A stretch of DNA of 64,000 bases, from positions 8,155-72,154 of the forward strand of contig CAYLSB010000015.1 of NCBI GenBank assembly GCA_964386005.1, given 5' to 3'. The stretch is from FEN-1350 sp964386005 (GTDB taxonomy: Bacteria > Planctomycetota > Phycisphaerae > Sedimentisphaerales > Anaerohalosphaeraceae). Of the stretch, positions 45,218 through 54,009 are shown one piece after another. The notes below the pieces were generated by a model. That model was not told where the DNA came from. It saw nothing but the letters and a program-made list of their open reading frames with translations, and searched no databases. The position numbers were made by a program, and so were the translations under genes. Numbering within the stretch: position 1 is the first letter of the stretch; the number at the start of each line of letters is the position of its first letter.

Positions 45218-45391
45218 TTATTCCGTTGCGCGGATTTCGAGAATCCGATTTCGGACCGCCTGCGAGGCCTGCTTAATCATCTGCATCTGTTTGCGCACGC
45301 GGGTACCTGCCGCTTTGTTGCCGCCTTCGGCCTTGCTGATATCTGATTCGATTTCCGCGACCAGCTTTTTCAGATTTTCGTATTCCTGCAT
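45218..45391 (-). CDS. Histone H1-like small basic protein
   Basis: 57 residues, too short for most gene finders: starts MQEYENLKKLVAEIESDISK and contains GGNKAAGTRVRKQMQMIKQ. The NKAAGTRVRK stretch matches the bacterial Hc1/histone H1-like family known in Bacteroidetes, Chlamydiae and related groups, which binds DNA. GGAGG lies eight bases before the ATG at 45391. A promoter-like TTGACA...TATATT pair precedes it. Expected to be a nucleoid protein; binding is not shown here. Confidence 0.85.
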   Translation of the reverse strand: MQEYENLKKLVAEIESDISKAEGGNKAAGTRVRKQMQMIKQASQAVRNRILEIRATE

Positions 45392-45438
45392 TGTATCGAA
45401 CCTCCAATGAAGATGTATTCGATCGTATTAAAGAAAAA

Positions 45439-45465
45439 AATATACGCTTTTTGACCGTTTGTCAA
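45439..45465 (-). promoter_or_regulatory. Putative promoter for the H1-like gene
   Basis: On the minus strand TTGACA, 15-base spacer, TATATT. Spacing is short. TTGAC-AAAC-GGTCAA at the -35 side is an inverted repeat and could be an operator. Confidence 0.45.
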
Positions 45466-45507
45466 AGGAAATCCCCGTGCCTTGTTTGACGCCGGCCGGG
45501 CGTTGGA

Positions 45508-45984
45508 TCAGGGTCGTAATCGAAGGGTCAGCTCGGCGATACGTTTTCCACGCCGACGACACTGATTCAGGACCCGATCATCGGGTTTGCCAACCGATAC
45601 GGGGCCAAAATGATCGCCTTGGGGATCGCCCTGGAGGATCATCCCATGTACCATCAGCGTAACGAGAATATTGATGATGGTGAATTCGTTGCCCCCGCCG
45701 GTATTGGCCGAAGAGCTGAACGCCGCGCCGATCTTGCCGTCCAGTTTGCCGTGTTTGCTGACCGATTCGTCGAACAACTCGGCAATCTTGGAACACATCC
45801 GTCCGTAATACGTCGGCGATCCGACCACGATCGCATCGGCGTCAAGCAGATCGTTGATTTTGACATCTTCGACCGCCTTGCACTTGGTGGGCAATTGCGC
45901 CTCGTTCATGGACTCGGCAAACACCTGAGCCATTTGTTTGGTATTACCGCTCCGCGAATAATAGATCACCAATCCTGTGGCCAT
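45508..45984 (-). CDS. Flavodoxin / NAD(P)H-dependent FMN-binding protein
   Basis: 158 residues with the flavodoxin FMN phosphate loop YYSRSGNTKQMA and the second flavin loop GSPTYYGRMCSKI, then AFSSSANTGGGNE. Resembles WrbA-like and flavodoxin-family proteins that move electrons or reduce quinones. The ATG at 45984 has GAGG six bases upstream; two earlier ATGs are unlikely. It lies just downstream of the LolA-like gene (22 bases), in the same direction. Confidence 0.88.
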   Translation of the reverse strand: MATGLVIYYSRSGNTKQMAQVFAESMNEAQLPTKCKAVEDVKINDLLDADAIVVGSPTYYGRMCSKIAELFDESVSKHGKLDGKIGAAFSSSANTGGGNEFTIINILVTLMVHGMILQGDPQGDHFGPVSVGKPDDRVLNQCRRRGKRIAELTLRLRP

Positions 45985-46005
45985 ACGCATCCTCGACAAT
46001 CGAGA

Positions 46006-46890
46006 TTACTTGGGGGATTTCAGTGTTGTCCTATCCCGTTCCGGAACCTCTTCGTCCAACGGATGCTTATTTTGCGAGAAATGGGCGGGGATTTCAATGG
46101 TAAAAATGGCCTTTTCGATTTTTTTATTCGCAACCGGTTCAAGAAAGGATATGTCGTAAATATCTCCCTCCGTGGAGGTGGTGAGAATCCGCCGGGGTAA
46201 ATACTGTTTGGGATCCATCCAAAAATCAATCCTCGAATACTGTTCCTTGAAACGGGATTGGGGTTTTGTGGTCAAAAGCAAATGGACCGGCCGATTGGGA
46301 TCGGTGGATTCTTCCTTCACACGAACGATCTCAAAATCCTTCGACAGGTTTTCGGTTCGAGTAAATCCGATGATCGGAAAATTCCCGCTGAGAAACTCGA
46401 ACACATCCATGGCTTTTCCGGGTCGGGCCTTCTGATAAAAATCCGCCTTCTCCAGTGAATAATCGATTCGTGTCAACCAGAATCCGTCGAAGAAGAATTG
46501 CTCGATGCGTTTTTCTTCCGGAGCGTCTTCCTGCTGAAAGGTGTCGAACTGGATTCGAAGCCGCGACCCGTCTGTATCCTTTTGATAATAGAGACGTCCG
46601 TTCCGCAGCGTTTTGGAATCCAGCAGTTCGGGATCCTGGATAAACAGGTATTTTATTTTGGCCTGATAACTGCCCATCGTTGTGGTCCGTTTGTGCAGTT
46701 CCTCCAGAATTCCCTGAAGGATGGGATCGCTTTCCGTCGAGGGACCGGGGGATTTGGATTCCGGTGAATGGCTCGGTGCGCAACACGGGGGGGAAACAGC
46801 CGATTCCTCCACGGATTGCGTGCCCGCAGATTGAACCCGACTTACATTCCAGGTCAGACAAGCGAGTACAATGATCCATCGTAATTTCAC
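46006..46890 (-). CDS. LolA-like outer-membrane lipoprotein-sorting protein
   Basis: 294 residues. Signal peptide ends near VQSA; a Ser/Pro-rich linker with CC follows, then a beta-rich LolA-like domain (MGSYQAKIKYLFIQDPELLDSK, a long stretch with RIDFWMDPKQYLPRRI and YDISFLEPVANKKIEKAIFTIEIP). LolA proteins carry lipoproteins through the periplasm; planctomycete LolA-like proteins are more variable, so the exact cargo is open. It starts at GTG 46890, with AAAGGG about eight bases upstream. Confidence 0.78.
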   Translation of the reverse strand: MKLRWIIVLACLTWNVSRVQSAGTQSVEESAVSPPCCAPSHSPESKSPGPSTESDPILQGILEELHKRTTTMGSYQAKIKYLFIQDPELLDSKTLRNGRLYYQKDTDGSRLRIQFDTFQQEDAPEEKRIEQFFFDGFWLTRIDYSLEKADFYQKARPGKAMDVFEFLSGNFPIIGFTRTENLSKDFEIVRVKEESTDPNRPVHLLLTTKPQSRFKEQYSRIDFWMDPKQYLPRRILTTSTEGDIYDISFLEPVANKKIEKAIFTIEIPAHFSQNKHPLDEEVPERDRTTLKSPK

Positions 46891-46971
46891 GAGTTATTCC
46901 CTTTCGATTTTCAGATTACATCGATCGAATCCATTTCCGGCGACAAGAGACCAGACGGTTTGGAATACCAT

Positions 46972-47565
46972 CTATTCCATCAAATTCCCATTTTCAACGA
47001 TTGGGATCAATTCGTCAAGTCGATGGATGACGTGATCGGAGTACGGTAAAAACAAATCGGCATCTTTGTGGCTTTTCAGCAGTACGGTAATCGCTCCGGC
47101 CGCACGTCCGCTAAGCATATCCTGCAAAAAGTCCCCGACTACCAGAGTCTCCTCCGGTCGTACTCCGAACCGACGACACAACTCAAGAACACCGAACGCA
47201 TCCGGTTTGACGGGCCCGTCCGTTCGATCAACGATGGCATCAAACACAAGGCCGTGGCGCTCGGCCACTACGATCGCGTTTTCGCGCGTATTCCGGGTCA
47301 GAATCCCAACGGGATATCCATGATTACGAAACCAGGCAAGGATGTCTTTGGCCCCTTCATTCAACGTGGATTGAAGGGCGGCTCGCTTTTCGTGTTCATC
47401 CAGTATTCGAAGGATTTCCCGTTGTCTTGCCTCATCCTGATCCTTCAGTAATTCCAGAATCGGCCCGGCATCCCGGGCAAATCCGATCTCCTCCCGAATC
47501 GCATCAAAGTCCAGCAACGGCTCGGTAAGGGTTCCGTCCAAATCAAATATAACAGCCCGGATCAT
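46972..47565 (-). CDS. HAD-superfamily hydrolase (phosphoglycolate phosphatase-like)
   Basis: 197 residues with HAD motifs FDLDGTLTEP, ILTRNT, DGPVKPDAFG and VVGDFLQDM. Small alpha-helical cap after motif I. The ATG overlaps the LysR stop codon as ATGA, so both are made from one transcript. A LysR regulator (CbbR type) coupled to a phosphoglycolate-phosphatase-like enzyme is suggestive, but carbon-fixation genes are not present in the window. Confidence 0.85.
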   Translation of the reverse strand: MIRAVIFDLDGTLTEPLLDFDAIREEIGFARDAGPILELLKDQDEARQREILRILDEHEKRAALQSTLNEGAKDILAWFRNHGYPVGILTRNTRENAIVVAERHGLVFDAIVDRTDGPVKPDAFGVLELCRRFGVRPEETLVVGDFLQDMLSGRAAGAITVLLKSHKDADLFLPYSDHVIHRLDELIPIVENGNLME

Positions 47566-48458
47566 CGGTCCTCAAACGATTTCTGTTTTCCGAGAAGTTC
47601 CAATAAATATCGCCCCGCTTGCGGCAGTCGCTTGTCCTTGCGAACCAGGATCCCGGTCGGTCGAAAGAATCGGTCGTTGACGAACGACAGGGACCGAAGG
47701 GTATTGTTGGATCGTTCGGCCTGAATCGTCGGTTCCGGCAAAATGCTGATGGCTGTCGTGTTGATTTCCACCGCCCGCTTGATCGTCTCGATATTGTCGA
47801 ATTCCAGCGACATCCGTACCGTCACTCCATATTGCCTCAGAATCGAATCAATCAGGATGCGAGTCGGCACATCTGTATCGAAACCGATAAACTCGGTTCC
47901 GGCCAATTCATGAATATCCACCTGAGAAAATGCCGCCAGGGGATGAGAAGGGCTGCATACAAGAACCAGCGGCTCATCCTCGAACGGAAGTACATCGATG
48001 TTACGCATTTTTTTCGGGACCGCCACCATTCCAATATCGATATCTCCCTTTAAAAGCCGGTCATAAATCTGTGAGGCGTCGCAATACTCTACATGCAAAT
48101 ACACATTGGGATACTTGCCCATGAATCTCTTGACATAGGGCTGTAAAGTGTGCATTCCAATGCTGAAAATGGCGGCCAGGTTGATCCGCGATGTCGATTT
48201 GTTCTGGTTGGCCAGTTCGCTGACCATCCGGTCGTAACGGTCCAGGATCTCCTTGCCCGCCAGAAAAAAAATCTCCCCAGCGCTGGTCAAAGCGGGGGGG
48301 CGTTTCTTACGATTGATAAGCTGACATTTATGCGTCAGTTCGAGTTGAGCGATCTGTTGCGATACGGCCGACTGGCTAACCCCATGTTTGTCAGCCGTCC
48401 GAGAAAAGTTCTGCAACTCAACCAAATCACAAAATATTCGCATTGTTTCGATATTCAT
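47562..48458 (-). CDS. LysR-family transcriptional regulator
   Basis: 298 residues. N-terminal winged HTH (MNIETMRIFCDLVELQNFSRTADKHGVSQSAVSQQIAQLE) and a substrate-binding-like effector domain. It is divergent from gdhA with 216 bases between, the usual layout for a LysR gene and its target. There is no Shine-Dalgarno site before the ATG; instead an ATAAG-TAATT-CTTAT inverted repeat ends two bases upstream. The HAD phosphatase follows with ATGA overlap. Confidence 0.9.
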   Translation of the reverse strand: MNIETMRIFCDLVELQNFSRTADKHGVSQSAVSQQIAQLELTHKCQLINRKKRPPALTSAGEIFFLAGKEILDRYDRMVSELANQNKSTSRINLAAIFSIGMHTLQPYVKRFMGKYPNVYLHVEYCDASQIYDRLLKGDIDIGMVAVPKKMRNIDVLPFEDEPLVLVCSPSHPLAAFSQVDIHELAGTEFIGFDTDVPTRILIDSILRQYGVTVRMSLEFDNIETIKRAVEINTTAISILPEPTIQAERSNNTLRSLSFVNDRFFRPTGILVRKDKRLPQAGRYLLELLGKQKSFEDR

Positions 48459-48459
48459 G

Positions 48460-48474
48460 ATAAGTAATTCTTAT
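48460..48474. promoter_or_regulatory. LysR-type operator (ATAAG-N5-CTTAT)
   Basis: Perfect inverted repeat fitting the T-N11-A rule for LysR regulators, directly before the lysR start codon and in the spacer shared with gdhA. It occupies the place where the ribosome site would be, consistent with auto-repression. Confidence 0.6.
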
Positions 48475-48496
48475 TATAACTATCACTAAAGTTTTC

Positions 48497-48525
48497 TTGA
48501 ATTACACTGATAAAGACCATAGTAT
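48497..48525 (+). promoter_or_regulatory. Putative gdhA promoter
   Basis: TTGAAT, 17-base spacer, TAGTAT on the plus strand, about 150 bases before the gdhA ATG. Moderate match. Confidence 0.4.
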
Positions 48526-48674
48526 AAGAACGATTAATTATTTGTAAAGTAAAACTTTTCAATAGTGGAATCAAGCCGACAGGTTAATGACATGAATCGA
48601 TTGCCGGTTCGCAACGGCGGAAACGGCTTTGGAAATCAAAACAGGGAAACATTTCAGTCCAGTCAGGAGAAAAC

Positions 48675-50015
48675 ATGGCAAGCCAATTTGTTGAAGAGAT
48701 CATGGGGCAAGTTACGATGCGAAACCCCGGCGAGAACGAGTTCCATCAGGCCGTCCGCGAGGTTGCCGAATCGGTGGAAGTCGTCATTCAGAAAAATCCC
48801 GCTTTTGCAAAAACCAAAGTATTCGAGCGGCTCGTCGAACCCGAGCGCCAGATGATGTTCCGCGTTCCATGGGTCGATGACAAGGGCAATGTTCAAATCA
48901 ACCGCGGGTTCCGCGTGCAGTTCAGCAGCGCGATTGGCCCCTACAAAGGCGGCCTGCGATTCCACCCCTCGGTGTATCTGGGCATCATCAAGTTCCTCGG
49001 ATTCGAGCAGATTTTCAAAAATGCACTGACCACCACTCCCATCGGCGGCGGCAAAGGCGGGAGCGATTTTGATCCCAAGGGCAAAAGCGACAATGAAGTC
49101 ATGCGGTTCTGCCAAAACTTTATGAGCGAACTGTTCCGCCACATCGGATCCGATACCGACGTTCCAGCCGGCGACATCGGCGTGGGCGGCCGCGAAGTCG
49201 GTTTCATGTTCGGTCAGTACAAGAAACTCTCCAACGTCTTCACCGGAGTCCTTACGGGTAAGGGCCTCGATTGGGGCGGATCCCTGGCTCGCACCGAAGC
49301 CACCGGCTATGGACTGGTCTATTTTGTTACCCGAATGCTCCAGGATCGCAAGACCGATTGGAAGGGCAAACGCGTTGTCGTTTCCGGTTCGGGTAACGTG
49401 GCCATCTATGCTGTCCAGAAGTGCCACGAACTCGGCGCCACATGTATCGCGATGTCCGACAGCGGCGGCTACATCGTCGATGAAGGCGGCATCAATCTCA
49501 ACACCGTCAAGCGCATCAAGGAAGTCGAACGCGGCCGTATCAAGGATTATGCCGCCGAACACAAATCCGCCAAGTATTTCGACGGATGCAGTGGCATCTG
49601 GACCGTCCCGTGCGATATCGCTCTGCCTTCGGCCACCCAGAATGAGGTCGATGAAAAGGGCGCCAGGGACCTCGTGAAGAATAAATGCATTGCTGTCGGC
49701 GAAGGCGCCAACATGCCCTCCACGCCGGAAGCGATCGAGATCTTCCTCGATAGCGGAGTCTCGTTCGGTCCTGCCAAGGCCGCCAATGCCGGCGGTGTGG
49801 CCACCAGTGCCCTCGAAATGTGCCAGAACTCCATGCGTCTGAGCTGGACCTTCGATGAAGTCGATAAGCGCCTCAATATGATCATGAACGCCATCTATGA
49901 CCAGTGCGTCCAGGCCTCCGAGGCCTACAATCTGAAAGGCAACCTGGTCGCCGGCGCCAATATCGCCGGTTTCCTCAAAGTCGCTCGGGCCATGATGGCG
50001 CAGGGGATTGTCTGA
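48675..50015 (+). CDS. gdhA: NADP-type glutamate dehydrogenase
   Basis: 446 residues, matching the hexameric NADP-dependent GDH of enterobacteria (447). Catalytic region GGLRFHPSVYLGIIKFLGFEQ with the substrate-binding Lys, GGGKGGSDFDPKGKS, DIGVGGREVGFMFGQY and the Rossmann motif SGSGNVAIYA. It fixes ammonia into glutamate. GGAG lies just before the ATG. The divergent LysR gene is the likely regulator; a strong terminator follows. Confidence 0.97.
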   Translation: MASQFVEEIMGQVTMRNPGENEFHQAVREVAESVEVVIQKNPAFAKTKVFERLVEPERQMMFRVPWVDDKGNVQINRGFRVQFSSAIGPYKGGLRFHPSVYLGIIKFLGFEQIFKNALTTTPIGGGKGGSDFDPKGKSDNEVMRFCQNFMSELFRHIGSDTDVPAGDIGVGGREVGFMFGQYKKLSNVFTGVLTGKGLDWGGSLARTEATGYGLVYFVTRMLQDRKTDWKGKRVVVSGSGNVAIYAVQKCHELGATCIAMSDSGGYIVDEGGINLNTVKRIKEVERGRIKDYAAEHKSAKYFDGCSGIWTVPCDIALPSATQNEVDEKGARDLVKNKCIAVGEGANMPSTPEAIEIFLDSGVSFGPAKAANAGGVATSALEMCQNSMRLSWTFDEVDKRLNMIMNAIYDQCVQASEAYNLKGNLVAGANIAGFLKVARAMMAQGIV

Positions 50016-50069
50016 GATTTCAATGCGTATGAACGGCCGCGCGTTGCGGCCGTTGGAGCCGATACGATG

Positions 50070-50103
50070 GATCCCCTTACCTCCTGTAAGGGGATCTTTT
50101 TTT
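50070..50103 (+). terminator. Rho-independent terminator after gdhA
   Basis: GATCCCCTTA / TAAGGGGATC stem with a CCTCCTG-type loop and seven T. Confidence 0.9.
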
Positions 50104-50157
50104 GCCGTCCGTTTCATGATACACTGATATGTAAAACCATGTTCAATGAGGGAAACC

Positions 50158-52743
50158 ATGGAACGATATCCCAGTACCGGCATAAATCCTCTGGATGAAG
50201 TCCTCGGCCGCCTCCAATACGGCGACAACGTCGTCTGGCAGGTCGATGATATCTCCCACTACAAAGAGCTGGTGATCCCTTACGTCAAACGGGCCCTGGC
50301 CGAGAAACGAAAGATGGTGTATGTCCGCTTCGCCAACCATGAGCCGCTCCTGGAACCGTGCGAGGGATTGTCCATCGTCCATCTGGATGCCGATGTGGGT
50401 TTCGAATCCTTTTCCACCCAAATCCACAACCTCATTACCGATAGGGGGATCGGCGCCTATTATGTGTTCGATTCCCTTTCCGAATTATTGTCCGCCTGGG
50501 CCACCGATCTGATGGTCGGCAATTTTTTCATGGTCACCTGTCCCTACCTTTACGAACTCGATACCATCGCCTACTTCGCGCTGCTGCGCGACTACCACGC
50601 CTATCAGACCGTCGCGCGCATTCGAAGCACGACCCAGCTTCTTCTCGATGTGTATAAGCTGGAGGGACAACGGTACATCCATCCCCTCAAGGTCTGGAAC
50701 CGATATTCCCCCACGATGTTTCTGCCGCATCGAGATGAGGGTATGCAACTGGAACCCGTGACCAACAGCGTCGATGCGGCCCGCTTGTTCTCGTATATCT
50801 CCGATCGTGCCCGTGCCAGCACCCGCCGCAAAATCGACTTCTGGGATCGTCTCTTTCTCAACGCCGAAGAAATGCTGGACCAGTCCGCCGCCGATCCCCA
50901 GGTCGAACGGACCGTCGATCAGATGTGTCGCGTCATGATCGGCCGCGAAGACCGCATGGTCTCACTGGCCAAACAGTATTTCTCTCTCCGCGATCTCCTG
51001 GATATCAAGGCCCGTCTGATCGGGACCGGCTACATCGGCGGCAAGGCCGTCGGCATGCTTCTGGCACGCAAGATCCTCGCCGTCGATTCCGATTTCGACT
51101 GGAAAGAGGTTCTCGAAAAACACGACTCGTTCTACATCGGTTCGGATATCTTCCATACCTACATTGTGCAAAATGGCCTCTGGAAAATCCGGATGGAACA
51201 GAAAACCAAAGAGGGCTACTTTGCCCGTGCCGGCGAGCTGGCGGCGGCCATCCTCAAAGGGAAATTCCCGACCGAGATCAAGGAACAGTTCATGGAGATG
51301 ATCGAATATTACGGCCAGTCCCCGATCATCGTCCGTTCCAGCAGTCTCCTGGAGGACAGTTTTGGAAACGCCTTCGCCGGAAAATACGAAAGTATATTTC
51401 TGGTCAATCAGGGCAGTCCCGAAGACCGCTACCAGCAATTCGAAAACGTTGTCCGCAAGATCTATTCCAGCACGGTCAATGAGGATGCGCTCACCTATCG
51501 GCTGCAACGGGGACTGGATCAGGCCGACGAGCAGATGTCGCTTCTCGTTCAGCGCGTTTCCGGCACCCATCACGGCCGGTACTTTTTCCCCGATGTCGCC
51601 GGCGTGGGCGTATCGTTCAATACGTTTGTCTGGAACCGCTCGATGGATCCCGAAGCCGGCATGGCCCGCATCGTCATGGGTCTCGGTACCCGCGCTGTCA
51701 ACCGCGTTGAGGATGATTACCCGCGGATCGTCGCGATGGATGCCCCGCTGGTTCGCCCGCACTCGGCCGTGGATAACCTCCGACAGTTTTCCCAGCGGTA
51801 CATGGATGTGCTGGATCTGGCCGCAAACAAGCTGGATGCGATCCCCGTCAAAAAAATTCTCAGCGCCGAACAGAATCCTCTGAACAGTCGGATCGCCATT
51901 CGCGATGCCGAGGCCGAAAACCGCATGCGGCAATTGGGCCTTCCATTTGAACCGCAGTGGATCCTTACCTTCGATGACCTGTTGTCCCAAACGGAAATCG
52001 TCCCGATGCTTCGTCGCCTTATGGAAACCCTGGAATATCGCTACCAATATCCCGTCGATATTGAATTCACGATCAACTTCGCCGAAGATCAATCCCCCCA
52101 TATCAACTTGCTGCAATGTCGTCCGCTTCAGACACGAGGCCTGGGTCGCCCGGTCCAGATCCCGCAAAACCTTCCATCCTCTCAGGTGCTGTTCCGGACC
52201 ACAGGCAGTTTCATGGGCGGATCAATTTCCGAGTCCATCCGCCGGATTGTGTATATCGATCCGGCCGGATACCTTGCCTTGCCCCTCCAGGATAAATACG
52301 CGATCGCTCGGCTCGTCGGCAAACTCAATCACCTCATCGAAGGTCCCCTTGAACAAACTACGATGTTGATGGGTCCCGGCCGATGGGGTACCACCACGCC
52401 CTCTCTTGGTGTTCCAGCCCACTTCGCGGAAATCAATCGTTTCGCGGTCCTTTGCGAGTTGTCCTACCCCTCCGGCAATCTGATGCCCGAACTGTCCTAC
52501 GGAAGTCACTTTTTCCAGGATCTTGTCGAGAGCGGAATTTTTTACGTGGCCCTGTTCTGCGAAAAATCCGATGTGGTCTTCAATCGTCAGCACCTCCTGC
52601 TGTGCCCCAACCAACTCGCTGATTTGATTCCGGAAGCGCATCCCTATGCGCCCGTGGTTCGAGTCTGCGATACCGAAAAATTCAATCTGCAATTGATGGC
52701 CGACATCTTGACCCAGACGATGGTTTGCTTTAAAAGTATCTGA
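50158..52743 (+). CDS. Degenerate KaiC-like domain fused to PPDK/PEP-synthase-type ATP-grasp domain
   Basis: 861 residues. Residues about 1-195 resemble a KaiC/RadA-type RecA domain (STGINPLDEVLGRLQYGD and a Walker-B-like YYVFDSLSEL), but the Walker A GxGKT is replaced by WQVDDISHY. The middle (about 285-675) is a pyruvate-phosphate-dikinase N-terminal ATP-grasp domain (GTGYIGGKAVGMLLARKIL, IIVRSSSLLEDSFGNAFAGKYES, LLQCRPLQTRG). No phosphohistidine swivel or PEP-binding domain follows; the last 170 residues (MLMGPGRWGTTTPSLGVP) are of unknown fold. GAGGG lies five bases before the ATG at 50158. Confidence 0.8.
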   Translation: MERYPSTGINPLDEVLGRLQYGDNVVWQVDDISHYKELVIPYVKRALAEKRKMVYVRFANHEPLLEPCEGLSIVHLDADVGFESFSTQIHNLITDRGIGAYYVFDSLSELLSAWATDLMVGNFFMVTCPYLYELDTIAYFALLRDYHAYQTVARIRSTTQLLLDVYKLEGQRYIHPLKVWNRYSPTMFLPHRDEGMQLEPVTNSVDAARLFSYISDRARASTRRKIDFWDRLFLNAEEMLDQSAADPQVERTVDQMCRVMIGREDRMVSLAKQYFSLRDLLDIKARLIGTGYIGGKAVGMLLARKILAVDSDFDWKEVLEKHDSFYIGSDIFHTYIVQNGLWKIRMEQKTKEGYFARAGELAAAILKGKFPTEIKEQFMEMIEYYGQSPIIVRSSSLLEDSFGNAFAGKYESIFLVNQGSPEDRYQQFENVVRKIYSSTVNEDALTYRLQRGLDQADEQMSLLVQRVSGTHHGRYFFPDVAGVGVSFNTFVWNRSMDPEAGMARIVMGLGTRAVNRVEDDYPRIVAMDAPLVRPHSAVDNLRQFSQRYMDVLDLAANKLDAIPVKKILSAEQNPLNSRIAIRDAEAENRMRQLGLPFEPQWILTFDDLLSQTEIVPMLRRLMETLEYRYQYPVDIEFTINFAEDQSPHINLLQCRPLQTRGLGRPVQIPQNLPSSQVLFRTTGSFMGGSISESIRRIVYIDPAGYLALPLQDKYAIARLVGKLNHLIEGPLEQTTMLMGPGRWGTTTPSLGVPAHFAEINRFAVLCELSYPSGNLMPELSYGSHFFQDLVESGIFYVALFCEKSDVVFNRQHLLLCPNQLADLIPEAHPYAPVVRVCDTEKFNLQLMADILTQTMVCFKSI

Positions 52744-52834
52744 TCGGTGTGAATGCGGATGACTTGAAAGCTTCAAATTTATTGCGAATTATTCCGTTTG
52801 GGTTTTTCGGGGCACATGACGTATGCCCTTTGTA

Positions 52835-52920
52835 GGGGCGGATGGCATCCGCCCAAAATCCTGTGTAGGGCAATCCCCTGTGATTGCCCATTCCTGTCAT
52901 TCCGGCGAAATCCGGAATCC
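52835..52920. repeat. Three tandem short palindromes in the intergenic region
   Basis: GGGCGGATG/CATCCGCCC (about 52835-52854), GGGCAATC/GATTGCCC (52868-52889) and ATTCCGG/CCGGAAT (52899-52918). The last resembles a widespread dispersed intergenic repeat (TCATTCCGGCGAAATCCGGAATC). Each follows a TGTAGGG or CTGTCA lead. Confidence 0.7.
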
Positions 52921-53006
52921 AGATCCTTCAGATAGGATAGAATGGTTTATGTTTTTGATTGGGATTCTCCTGGTCTTAGTGTGAATTGAATAAGGAAGAT
53001 TTTCGG

Positions 53007-53783
53007 ATGACGACTCGCAATCAAAAAGCGGCCCGGCAATTACTTCAGATCGATCAGTTTTTTACCGGCGACTTTACCGTTCGCGGCAAAGCGCAGCCGC
53101 CGGTAAATCCCGCCCCGGCCGTCTCTCCATCCGCTTCCGCTTCCCAGCCGGCCGAAAAGTCCGATTCGGTTCCTCATCCCGATCCCGAAAAAGCCCTGGC
53201 CGAGATCGCCCGCGAGATCGCTCATTGCTCCAAGTGCCCCCTGGCCCAGACCCGTAAGCACGTCGTTCCCGGCGAAGGCAATCCCCGCCCGCAGATCGTC
53301 TTTGTCGGCGAGGCGCCCGGCGAAGACGAAGACCTGCAGGGCCGCCCCTTTGTCGGCCGGGCCGGCCAACTCCTCGAAAAAATCATCATCGCCATGGGTC
53401 TCAAGCGTCAGGATGTCTTCATCTGCAACATACTCAAGTGCCGTCCGCCGGGCAACCGCGATCCCAAACCCGACGAAGTTGAATGCTGCTCGCCCTATCT
53501 TCAGCGTCAACTCGAAATCCTGTCGCCGAAAATCATCGTCGCCCTCGGCAGTCATGCCGCCAAAACCCTGCTCGATACCAACCTGGCCATCGGCAAGCTC
53601 CGCGGCCGTTTCCACGACTACTACTTCTCGCCGTTTTCCCCGCCCATCAAGCTCATGCCCACTTACCACCCCGCCTACATCCTGCGCAACTATACCGCCG
53701 AAACCCGCGGGCAGGTTTGGAATGACATGCAACTGGTCCTCAAGGAACTCGGCCTGCCTATCCCCAAATCCCCCGCCTCATAA
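53007..53783 (+). CDS. udg: Family 4 uracil-DNA glycosylase
   Basis: 258 residues. Fe-S Cys ligands in CSKCPLA and further Cys in CNILKC and ECC; motif A GEAPGEDEDLQGRPFVGRAGQ; second motif TYHPAYIL. The first 60 residues are a Pro/Ser-rich linker. It removes uracil from DNA. The ATG at 53007 follows AAGGAAG; a TTG at 52986 would add seven residues. Confidence 0.92.
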   Translation: MTTRNQKAARQLLQIDQFFTGDFTVRGKAQPPVNPAPAVSPSASASQPAEKSDSVPHPDPEKALAEIAREIAHCSKCPLAQTRKHVVPGEGNPRPQIVFVGEAPGEDEDLQGRPFVGRAGQLLEKIIIAMGLKRQDVFICNILKCRPPGNRDPKPDEVECCSPYLQRQLEILSPKIIVALGSHAAKTLLDTNLAIGKLRGRFHDYYFSPFSPPIKLMPTYHPAYILRNYTAETRGQVWNDMQLVLKELGLPIPKSPAS

Positions 53784-53822
53784 AATCTCCGACTTCGTGG
53801 TTCATATTTGAACGCGTGGCAG

Positions 53823-53953
53823 CCACCGAGCGTCGCAAGGTGGATGGAGGGCCAAGCTCCGTCGTGGCCGGTAGCCGTAGCACAATCGTCTTGGTTGTGT
53901 TGTGGATGGGCCCGCTCCATCGGGTCCTTTAGACGCAACCGTCTCGGTTGTGT
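53823..53953. repeat. Cluster of five degenerate palindromic modules
   Basis: Stems CCACC/GGTGG (53823-53843), GGCCA/TGGCC (53850-53869), CACAATC/GGTTGTG (53881-53899), GGGCCCG/CGGGTCC (53908-53927) and ACGCAACC/GGTTGTGT (53933-53953). Loops share a CGTC, CTCCRTC or GTCTC core. The arms differ between copies. Confidence 0.65.
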
Positions 53954-54009
53954 ATGTAGGGACAATCCTCCGTGGTTTCCCAGATCGCGCCGCCGAATAA
54001 GACAATAAA

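Noticed and set aside
48663..50228. 521-residue minus-strand frame opposite gdhA
   Set aside because: Produced by codon bias of gdhA; gdhA matches its family over its full length.
50962..52167. 401-residue minus-strand frame opposite the PPDK-like gene
   Set aside because: Antisense shadow without recognisable motifs.
52835..53953. CRISPR array
   Set aside because: The repeats are palindromes of differing sequence and spacing; no regular direct repeat or cas gene.
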